Virus record (IMG/VR): IMGVR_UViG_3300036791_000462
Location: 43,111 to 107,110 of that record
From: a virus
Length of the DNA stretch: 64,000 nt
Reading direction: 5' to 3' (one strand)
A program made the position numbers and the translations under genes. This document shows, in pieces, positions 1-5,639 of the stretch (position 1 is its first letter; every line of letters begins with the position of its first letter). The notes beneath the pieces are model-generated. The model was not told the DNA's origin. It searched no databases and saw only the letters and a list, made by a program, of their open reading frames with translations.

Positions 1-662
1 TCGAAGTCCGCAGCGAACACCTCGGGCACCAGTTCGCGCAGCCGCGCCGGGCTGCCGTCGTACTCGTCGCCCGCGAGATCCTCCACGATGGCCTGAGCGC
101 TCGTGTGCGGCCCCGTGCCGCCGTAGCCGAACTCGAACTGGCCGTCTTCGCCGGGCGCGAGGTCGCGGCGCTCACCGTCGGCGTCAACGTGGTACAGCCG
201 TACCTCGGTTTGCTTGGGTCCGTCGGCGTTGAACTTCTCGGCCTGCTCGCGCTCCCAACCGTACACGTTCACCCACCGCTCGACGGTGATCGGCTCGCGG
301 ACGATCTCGAAGTGCTCACCGAGGGGTTTCAGCCAACCGGCGGCGTACACGTACCCGTATGACGCCTGGGTCGAGCCGACGATGATCCCCTGCTCATCCT
401 CGTAGAGCACCAGTTCCTGATCGAAGTCCTGCCGAAACATCCAGTAGTTCTCGCCGAGCCACTCGCGCATCTTCGCGATAGCGCCGGTGCCCTCCGGTGA
501 GCCGTTCAGCCACGCGACCAACTTGCTCTTGGCCTCGTCGTTCTCGGCGACGAGATCCTGACGGTCCCAGACGAGGTCGCTCGGGGCGATCAGCCGCGCG
601 CCCCACGCCGTTTTGATGTCTTTCGGAACGCCGGTCCGGCGTCCGTAGGCCAGGTCATCCAT
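1..662 (-). CDS. Hypothetical protein, C-terminus runs off the window
   Basis: An open frame starts at ATG 662 behind the start-associated element CGACCGAGGAGG and continues to position 1 without a stop, giving about 220 residues. It starts MDDLAYGRRTGVPKD and is moderately acidic with many aromatic residues; no catalytic motif was recognised. It is the first gene of a transcript from the palindromic promoter at 690-715. Codon use matches its neighbours, so it is almost certainly real, but its function is unknown and its end is not visible. Confidence 0.85.
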   Translation of the reverse strand, partial: MDDLAYGRRTGVPKDIKTAWGARLIAPSDLVWDRQDLVAENDEAKSKLVAWLNGSPEGTGAIAKMREWLGENYWMFRQDFDQELVLYEDEQGIIVGSTQASYGYVYAAGWLKPLGEHFEIVREPITVERWVNVYGWEREQAEKFNADGPKQTEVRLYHVDADGERRDLAPGEDGQFEFGYGGTGPHTSAQAIVEDLAGDEYDGSPARLRELVPEVFAADF

Positions 663-689
663 GCTTCCTCCTCGGTCGTTTCTCTACAT

Positions 690-715
690 CCAGCTTAGCA
701 CACAACGCGCGTTAG
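690..715 (-). promoter_or_regulatory. Palindromic promoter/operator copy
   Basis: The plus strand carries TAGCACACAACGCGCGTTA at 696-714. On the minus strand this gives a -10-like TAAGCT next to the palindrome, with the start-associated element and the ATG of the 1-662 gene downstream. The last three bases (712-714) are also the TAA stop of the preceding gene. Confidence 0.7.
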
Positions 716-981
716 AAGCAGGTGTCGCAGGTGCAGTGTGGCTGCTTGCCGCTTCTGCAGGTCGCCATCGCTTTGTGCCTCGGCATGAACGGGTCGAGCA
801 GCGGGTGCTCAACGATCTCGCGACACTGCTCGCAGTTGGGGTCGTAGATGCCGAGCTTCTCCCAGCGCGCGAGGCGCTCCTCGCGGGTTTCGCTGGCCCC
901 GAACGGCGAGATCGCGAACACGGTCTGGTTGCCGTTCTCGTCAAAGCGCTCGACGCTGCGGTCAATCAGCGGTTGTCCCAT
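712..981 (-). CDS. Small cysteine-rich (zinc-binding type) protein
   Basis: This is an 89-residue protein starting at ATG 981. The ATG shares bases with the TGA of the gene before it (TGATG), so translation is probably coupled. It has a CEQC pair in the middle and a C-terminal HCTCDTC cluster, which suggests a structural metal site. Its TAA stop lies inside the palindromic promoter of the next transcript. No family was recognised. Confidence 0.8.
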   Translation of the reverse strand: MGQPLIDRSVERFDENGNQTVFAISPFGASETREERLARWEKLGIYDPNCEQCREIVEHPLLDPFMPRHKAMATCRSGKQPHCTCDTCF

Positions 982-1340
982 CAGTCCTGCCACCTCCTGG
1001 TTCCGGCTTCCTCGAACTCCTCGCGGGTGATCTCCTGCACCTCGGCGAGCGGCACGAACCCCGGCTCGCCACGCGGCTCCATCACCGAGTAGCACCACGC
1101 ACAGAAGCTCTCGCGCATCGACCAGGCGTAGCGGGCGGAGTCGGCATCCTCGCCGTACAGACGGATGCTGTACCCGTAGATCGTGATCGCCTTGGCGGGT
1201 GCCATCGAGACGTACACGATCCCGTCGCGCTCGAACGGCTCCTGCGGGTTGCCGCCCCAGCGGCGTTTGAAGTAGAGCGGCTGGCCGTCGAGCGCGAACG
1301 GCGCGTCCGGCTCGGCCTGGTAGTCGAAGGTCGTGCTCAT
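981..1340 (-). CDS. Hypothetical protein
   Basis: A 119-residue protein starting MSTTFDYQAEPDAPF at ATG 1340. It has two nearby cysteines (FCAWC) in its second half and an acidic C-terminus. It overlaps both neighbours by one to four bases in the five-gene operon that starts at 2154. No known domain was recognised. Confidence 0.8.
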   Translation of the reverse strand: MSTTFDYQAEPDAPFALDGQPLYFKRRWGGNPQEPFERDGIVYVSMAPAKAITIYGYSIRLYGEDADSARYAWSMRESFCAWCYSVMEPRGEPGFVPLAEVQEITREEFEEAGTRRWQD

Positions 1341-1573
1341 GCGTTCGCGAGATCGTCGTGCATCCGCCCGATCTCGGTCGCCCGGCGGATCTCGCGCAGG
1401 TCCGCCTGATCCTCCAGGTAGCGGGCGTTGAGTCGCATCGCGGCGATCTCCGCGTCAGCGAGCGACGGGTAGGTCTTCGCGTTCTGGGTGCTGTTCGGGT
1501 AGCGCTGGTCGATCACCTTGAAAAACGGCGTGTTCAGCGCGTAGGTGGTGGTCGCCTCGTATGGCAGGTTCAT
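1337..1573 (-). CDS. Small hypothetical protein
   Basis: A 78-residue, mostly helical protein (MNLPYEATTTYALNT...). Its ATG follows the previous gene's stop directly, and its end overlaps the next start by four bases. The second half is rich in Arg, Asp and Glu. Function unknown; supported by codon use and operon packing. Confidence 0.8.
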   Translation of the reverse strand: MNLPYEATTTYALNTPFFKVIDQRYPNSTQNAKTYPSLADAEIAAMRLNARYLEDQADLREIRRATEIGRMHDDLANA

Positions 1574-1978
1574 CTAGCCCTCCTCGGTCGTGGTTTGCAG
1601 CCGGTCGATCAGCGCGTCGATCCGCGCGTCCATGAGATCGCCCAACGTGGGATCCCTGTAGCGCCACGTGGCGAGATCGAAGTCGAAGTCGTAGAAGGCG
1701 ATCAGCGCCCGCTGCGCACGGTCAAGACGCTGGAACGCTCGGGTCGCGTGCGACCGGTTCGCGGGGCTGCGCCCGTCCTTGACCGCCACCACCTGGAACG
1801 TCGCGTCGGCTTCGAGCACCGTGCGCACGAGCGCTAGCTCGCGCCGGTAGAGCTTCGCGTCGTCACCGTCGGCGCGGAACATCCGGCGCTGCTCGGCGGC
1901 GATCAGCTTGACCTTCGACTGCTGCTCGGCGCTGTACGCGCGAGCCCAGGCGACCTTGCGTTTCATCAGCTTGCTCAC
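1574..1978 (-). CDS. Hypothetical helical protein
   Basis: A 134-residue protein with a basic, helical N-terminus (MSKLMKRKVAWARAY). It starts at GTG 1978, which overlaps the TGA of the upstream 59-residue gene (GTGA). It contains no cysteine pairs or recognised motif. Confidence 0.8.
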   Translation of the reverse strand: MSKLMKRKVAWARAYSAEQQSKVKLIAAEQRRMFRADGDDAKLYRRELALVRTVLEADATFQVVAVKDGRSPANRSHATRAFQRLDRAQRALIAFYDFDFDLATWRYRDPTLGDLMDARIDALIDRLQTTTEEG

Positions 1979-2154
1979 GCGGCGGTCTGCTCCTCGTAGA
2001 ACCCCTGCGCGCGCTCCTGTGTGGAGAAGCGGTGAACCTGGATCGCCGCGCCCTGCTTGATCGTCACGATCCAGTCGGGCGTCCGTTTGGTGGTCGCGGT
2101 TCGGTGGTCGATGTACGGAGCGGTGACGGTCCGCTCAGAAGTGGTGCTCATCAT
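1975..2154 (-). CDS. Small hypothetical protein, first gene of its operon
   Basis: A 59-residue protein (MMSTTSERTVTAPYIDHR...). Two adjacent ATG codons at 2154 and 2151 both lie behind the CCGACCGAGGAG element. It is the first gene after the leader hairpin at 2167-2188 and the palindromic promoter at 2191-2214. It ends in GTGA overlap with the next gene. Function unknown. Confidence 0.75.
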   Translation of the reverse strand: MMSTTSERTVTAPYIDHRTATTKRTPDWIVTIKQGAAIQVHRFSTQERAQGFYEEQTAA

Positions 2155-2166
2155 GGCTCCTCGGTC

Positions 2167-2214
2167 GGTGCGGCCTCATCACCGCACCTACATCATAACA
2201 CACGATGCGTGTTA
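2167..2214 (-). promoter_or_regulatory. Promoter palindrome, leader stem-loop and start-associated element
   Basis: This is a complete example of the repeated control unit. The palindrome TAACACACGATGCGTGTTA lies at 2196-2214, with minus-strand -10 TATGAT at 2192-2197. A leader stem-loop (GGTGCGG pairing with CCGCACC, plus coordinates 2182-2188 and 2167-2173) is followed at once by GACCGAGGAG. The outer end 2212-2214 is the TAA stop of the preceding gene. Confidence 0.75.
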
Positions 2215-2409
2215 GGACAAGTCCGCCATGCAGGTCGAGAGCATCTCGCGCACGATGTCGCGCTGCTCGTCACGATCCAACCCCACCCAGGCGTACAACC
2301 AGAGCGCGCTCTTGGCCTCGGCGTGCAGCCGCGTCTGCTCGATCCGATCCTCGATGGTGCCGAACTCGATCCCCTCGGCGAGCATCACGTCGATGTGCTC
2401 AGGGTCCAT
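2212..2409 (-). CDS. Small hypothetical protein
   Basis: A 65-residue acidic helical protein (MDPEHIDVMLAEGIE...). The ATG at 2409 was preferred; an in-frame TTG at 2475, next to the upstream stop, would add 22 residues. Neither has an ideal ribosome site: GGGAGG lies 18 bases before 2409. Its stop is part of the next promoter palindrome. Function unknown. Confidence 0.65.
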   Translation of the reverse strand: MDPEHIDVMLAEGIEFGTIEDRIEQTRLHAEAKSALWLYAWVGLDRDEQRDIVREMLSTCMADLS

Positions 2410-2475
2410 TGCAGGCGCAGTCTCGCACCTCCCAACCCTGAAAACTAGAGCGTCTGACGTGAGCTTTCCTCGCAA

Positions 2476-2901
2476 TTAGCGGGATTCGGCAAGCTCGCGC
2501 GTCTCGATCCCCTCGCGCTCGATCAGCGACTTCGCGAACGAGATCGCCTGGCGCGCTCTGTTGCGCCGGAAGCAGTAGCTCTCCGCCCCCTCCAACTCAT
2601 CGCAGTCGAGCCAGCCGGTGAACACGTCGCTGCCCATCCACTCCTCGATCTGCTCGTCGGTCGTGAGCCCGTTGATGTCGAGCGCCCGGCCGTCCGGCAG
2701 GGCGACGTAGACGTGGTCAAGCTCGCCGTCGCGCCAGGCTCCCATCAGTTCCGCGCCGGGGATCAGTTCGCACAGCGCGAGCGCAAGGCTGTGGCAGTGG
2801 CCGCGTGAGAACACGTCATGCGCGTTCTCGTCCAGGACGCCGGGTTCAAGCTCAATCTCTGTGTCGCGCCCGAACCATCCGTTGTAGGTCCAGGTGGACA
2901 A
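2476..2901 (-). CDS. Papain-like/transglutaminase-like fold candidate
   Basis: A 141-residue protein starting at TTG 2901, five to six bases after CCGACCGAGGAGG. It contains GHCHSLALAL at about residues 34-43, then DHVYVALPDGRALDING further on. An ordered Cys, His and Asp in this spacing is what small papain-like or transglutaminase-like folds show. This is a resemblance only; activity is not shown. The promoter is the palindrome at 2947-2969. Confidence 0.75.
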   Translation of the reverse strand: MSTWTYNGWFGRDTEIELEPGVLDENAHDVFSRGHCHSLALALCELIPGAELMGAWRDGELDHVYVALPDGRALDINGLTTDEQIEEWMGSDVFTGWLDCDELEGAESYCFRRNRARQAISFAKSLIEREGIETRELAESR

Positions 2902-2946
2902 TTTCTACCTCCTCGGTCGGTTGGAGGGGGAGCGTTTCCCACTAAC

Positions 2947-2969
2947 ATCCTAGCACAAAACGTGCGCTA
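2947..2969 (-). promoter_or_regulatory. Palindromic promoter/operator copy
   Basis: The plus strand has TAGCACAAAACGTGCGCTA at 2951-2969 with minus-strand -10-like TAGGAT (2947-2952). It drives the 2476-2901 gene, whose start-associated element lies about 30 bases downstream. Confidence 0.7.
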
Positions 2970-2973
2970 GCGG

Positions 2974-2997
2974 AAACTATTCATGCTTGAATAGTTT
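2974..2997. terminator. AT-rich perfect inverted repeat, probable terminator
   Basis: AAACTATTCA (2974-2983) and TGAATAGTTT (2988-2997) form a 10-bp stem with a four-base loop. It lies between the end of the leftward 3.0-4.5 kb operon and the next promoter, so it probably ends that operon. It is strikingly AT-rich for this genome. Confidence 0.55.
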
Positions 2998-3110
2998 GCT
3001 GCAGCTACGAGAAGCGGCCGTTGACCAGAACCAAGCAGATCGCGTACGTCGCAAAGACGCAGAGGAAGTACAGGAAGGTGCGGCTGGTCAAACCGCCCGG
3101 ATGGTACGGC

Positions 3111-3404
3111 TCAGGCTCGGCAGAGCCCCAGATACGTTGCCGCCGCCGCGATCACGGTCGGCAACCCGATCCAGAAGATCAGCGGGTCCACCGTCACCGC
3201 GAGAATCGAGAGGATCGGAACGGCGACCCAGCGCGCGAGCCCCCACACGGCGCGAGCCTCGGCTCCGTGGTCGCGCAGGCGTTCGGCCAGTTCCTGCGGC
3301 CCCGGTTCTGGGGCGCGCAGACGTTGGCGTTCGGCCTGCTCCTCCAGACGCCGCCGTTCGGCTCTGCGCCCGCTCGCTCTGCCGAGTAGGAGCCAGCCAA
3401 GCAT
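3111..3404 (-). CDS. Small membrane protein
   Basis: A 97-residue protein. The ATG at 3404 overlaps the TGA of the preceding gene (TGATG). A short hydrophobic N-terminus (MLGWLLLG) is followed by a charged helical stretch, then a hydrophobic segment of about 30 residues near the C-terminus that could form one or two membrane helices. Role unknown. After its stop another frame encodes a further hydrophobic stretch down to 3005 with no clear start codon. Confidence 0.75.
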   Translation of the reverse strand: MLGWLLLGRASGRRAERRRLEEQAERQRLRAPEPGPQELAERLRDHGAEARAVWGLARWVAVPILSILAVTVDPLIFWIGLPTVIAAAATYLGLCRA

Positions 3405-3703
3405 CAGCGGGAGGGCACCTCGCCGTCGAGCGGCACCCCGAAGCGCTGCAGGATGACCATCACGCCCCACAGCACCTTCAGCAGGTCAACCTCAGCGTCC
3501 GCGACAGGCCCAACGGCGGTGTAGTCACCAGTCGAGGCCTCCAGGTCGTACGCGCGTTTCCACGCTCTCGCGAACGTGTTGTCGTCCATGTGCGCAAGCG
3601 CGCTCGACACGTCCTTGCCTCGGTACTCGCACTCGGCGCAGTGGTCGTGAAGGATCTGCCGGGCGTCGAACCCGTCGAGCCCGTCGTGGTAGCTATGCGT
3701 CAC
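3404..3703 (-). CDS. Hypothetical protein with HDHCAEC motif
   Basis: A 99-residue protein starting at GTG 3703 behind a variant start-associated element (CCGACCGAGGGGGAG). Residues near 19-25 read HDHCAEC, a possible metal ligand set. It overlaps the gene before it by 11 bases and the next by one base. Function unknown. Confidence 0.75.
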   Translation of the reverse strand: MTHSYHDGLDGFDARQILHDHCAECEYRGKDVSSALAHMDDNTFARAWKRAYDLEASTGDYTAVGPVADAEVDLLKVLWGVMVILQRFGVPLDGEVPSR

Positions 3704-4100
3704 GGTTCTCCCCCTCGGTCGGCTTGTCGGGAAAACGCTGCAAATACTGCGGCGAAGCGATCAGCTTCGCCCCCTGGTTCAGCACCTCGGTAACGGAATG
3801 CCACGAGTCGTACAGGTACACGGGAACGTCCACCGTCAGCGCTTCGCCGAGCCCCAGCGTCAGCGCATCGTCACCGAGATCAACCTTCAACTGCTTGGTG
3901 AACCACAGGTGCGCAGCGCAGCGGTAGAGCGGGTCATCGCGCATCAGATTCTGGGCCAGGATCCGAAAGACGGCGATGCCCTTCGGGTCAAGCTGAGGGA
4001 TCACCTCCAGCGGAAGCTGCTTCTCGTAGCCGTGCTCTCTGCCCAGCGCGTACACCGTGAACACGCCCTGCAGATCGACTGCTTTGGCGTCGTCAAGCAC
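3693..4100 (-). CDS. Hypothetical protein
   Basis: A 135-residue protein. The start was placed at GTG 4100, which overlaps the upstream stop by eight bases; a longer frame upstream is a shadow of the neighbouring gene. Sequence begins VLDDAKAVDLQGVF and has a mixed alpha/beta look with no cysteine pairs. No family recognised. Confidence 0.75.
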   Translation of the reverse strand: MLDDAKAVDLQGVFTVYALGREHGYEKQLPLEVIPQLDPKGIAVFRILAQNLMRDDPLYRCAAHLWFTKQLKVDLGDDALTLGLGEALTVDVPVYLYDSWHSVTEVLNQGAKLIASPQYLQRFPDKPTEGENRDA

Positions 4101-4533
4101 GTGGCGTCCTGTCCGGCATGCGCTGGATGAACTCGCGCTCGCGCAGCGCCGGGTAGATGCTCGGCGCGTGCTCGCGCCTGCCGTTGCGCCGCCCATCCTC
4201 GTAGGCGGGCGAGCGGTCAAACTCGGGGTCGTCGCTGTGACGCTGGTAGAGCTTGGTCGCGAACTCTGGGGCACCGAACGCGAGCGTCAACGCTGGCTGG
4301 TCGCGCGTGAAGTTCTCCAGCGCGTCAGCCATCCCGTCAGCGAACCCCTGCCCGTACGGGATCAGGTCTTCGTTCAGCAGCGGATCGTTGGGGTGGGGTT
4401 CGCGCTGCTGCTGGTAGCGCATCGCGGCGAACGCGGCGTTTGGTGCGGTGTAGCCAAGCTGCAGCTTCTCGCGGTCGCCGCGCATCAGCGCAGCGGTCGT
4501 TTCGCGCAGCGACATCTCATACGGTTCAGCCAT
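4093..4533 (-). CDS. Hypothetical protein
   Basis: A 146-residue protein starting at ATG 4533 behind CCGACCGAGGAG. It is the first gene after the palindrome at 4564-4582. It is polar and helical, with charged repeats in the second half. No domain recognised. Confidence 0.8.
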   Translation of the reverse strand: MAEPYEMSLRETTAALMRGDREKLQLGYTAPNAAFAAMRYQQQREPHPNDPLLNEDLIPYGQGFADGMADALENFTRDQPALTLAFGAPEFATKLYQRHSDDPEFDRSPAYEDGRRNGRREHAPSIYPALREREFIQRMPDRTPRA

Positions 4534-4559
4534 CCGGCTCTCCTCGGTCGGGTAGACCA

Positions 4560-4582
4560 AGGGTAGCACACGACAGGAGCTA
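4560..4582 (-). promoter_or_regulatory. Palindromic promoter/operator copy, divergent half-site
   Basis: TAGCACACGACAGGAGCTA at 4564-4582 keeps the left half of the palindrome well and the right half poorly. It lies 30 bases before the start-associated element of the 4093-4533 gene. The outer three bases (4580-4582) are the TAG stop of the upstream gene. Confidence 0.6.
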
Positions 4583-4957
4583 CGGGAAACGCATGTCGCT
4601 GTGATGCTTGGTGCTTGACCGACGCGCCGTGAGCCTCACCTCGAAGATCACCAAGGCGCTCATGTCCACCACCCACACCCGGCCCTCGTACGCGGCGCGG
4701 TACGCGGGCTCTGCCCACTGGATCGTACGCTTCCACTCGTGGCGCTCATCGCGGTCATGCGGCCAGCGGATCCGGGCGACCGCCCACGGCCACACCCGGC
4801 TCCAGTCGGTAATCCCCTGCATCTTCTTGCGGCCCAGCAGCACACGAATCTGCTCCGCCGGGGTCATCGCCCGACCCGTGAACTCGTCGGGATGCCCGCG
4901 CGGCAGACTAGCCTGCAGCGGCTCCAGTATCGCCCCCACTTCCTCCGGTCCTTTCAT
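4580..4957 (-). CDS. Hypothetical protein, start uncertain
   Basis: About 125 residues if it starts at ATG 4957, which would overlap the upstream gene by 50 bases; there is no good ribosome site. GTG 4939 or ATG 4867 are alternatives. The conserved-looking part contains several Trp and Arg residues (DWSRVWPWAVARIRW). No family recognised. Confidence 0.65.
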   Translation of the reverse strand: MKGPEEVGAILEPLQASLPRGHPDEFTGRAMTPAEQIRVLLGRKKMQGITDWSRVWPWAVARIRWPHDRDERHEWKRTIQWAEPAYRAAYEGRVWVVDMSALVIFEVRLTARRSSTKHHSDMRFP

Positions 4958-5639
4958 CGTCGGACTGCAAGTCACGCGGAACCCCGAAGTCGGCAGCCAG
5001 TTGCGGGTCGATGGGAGGTGCCCCTTGATCCCACCCCGGCGGCGGTGTCCACGTTTGCTTGCCCGCACCCTTGCGATAGCGCAGCGGTTCCGGGGAGCCC
5101 GCCTCGAACGGCACGTCGATTCGCATCCCGGCGTCACGAATCTGCGTTTCGGTCATCCCCCCGGCCGGTAGCTCACTGGCCTGCGGGGGGTTCGGCAGGT
5201 CGCTGCTTGAGTCCGCTTCGCTCAACTGGTTCAAGTCCTGCAGCCACTGCGGGTCGTCGCCCGCGAAGTCCTCGTCCACCGGTCCTTCGGGCTCGGCGAC
5301 GCCCTGCACCGGCTCGGTCAGACGGTGCCTGCCGCCGACCATCCCGGCGATCTCCTCGGCGCTGGACGGCCACAGGTCATCCTGCGCCTGGGGGTTGGTC
5401 ATCCACCCGTTGTCGTTCTCAGAGAACGTGTCGCCGTCACCCGGTCCTGTCTGGCGGTACGGTGTCGTCCCGTCACGCAGCCAGTAGGTGTAGTCGCCGC
5501 CTTCGTAGTCCGATCTTGGTGGTCCCGGCAGCGGGCGTTGCGGCAGTGTTTGCGACGGGTCCGTTTCGCGGTTGACCGTCCCGCCTGGATCGACTGGTGC
5601 GAGCGGGTCGCGGGCCTCGTCCAACTCGTCGGCCATCAC
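4908..5639 (-). CDS. Proline/acidic-rich hypothetical protein
   Basis: A 243-residue, disordered-looking protein rich in Pro, Asp, Glu and Gly, starting at GTG 5639 or ATG 5636. It overlaps the stop of the 952-residue tagged protein, so the two are probably co-translated. It may be a virion-associated or chaperone-like partner of that protein, but only the position suggests this. Confidence 0.75.
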   Translation of the reverse strand: MMADELDEARDPLAPVDPGGTVNRETDPSQTLPQRPLPGPPRSDYEGGDYTYWLRDGTTPYRQTGPGDGDTFSENDNGWMTNPQAQDDLWPSSAEEIAGMVGGRHRLTEPVQGVAEPEGPVDEDFAGDDPQWLQDLNQLSEADSSSDLPNPPQASELPAGGMTETQIRDAGMRIDVPFEAGSPEPLRYRKGAGKQTWTPPPGWDQGAPPIDPQLAADFGVPRDLQSDDERTGGSGGDTGAAAG

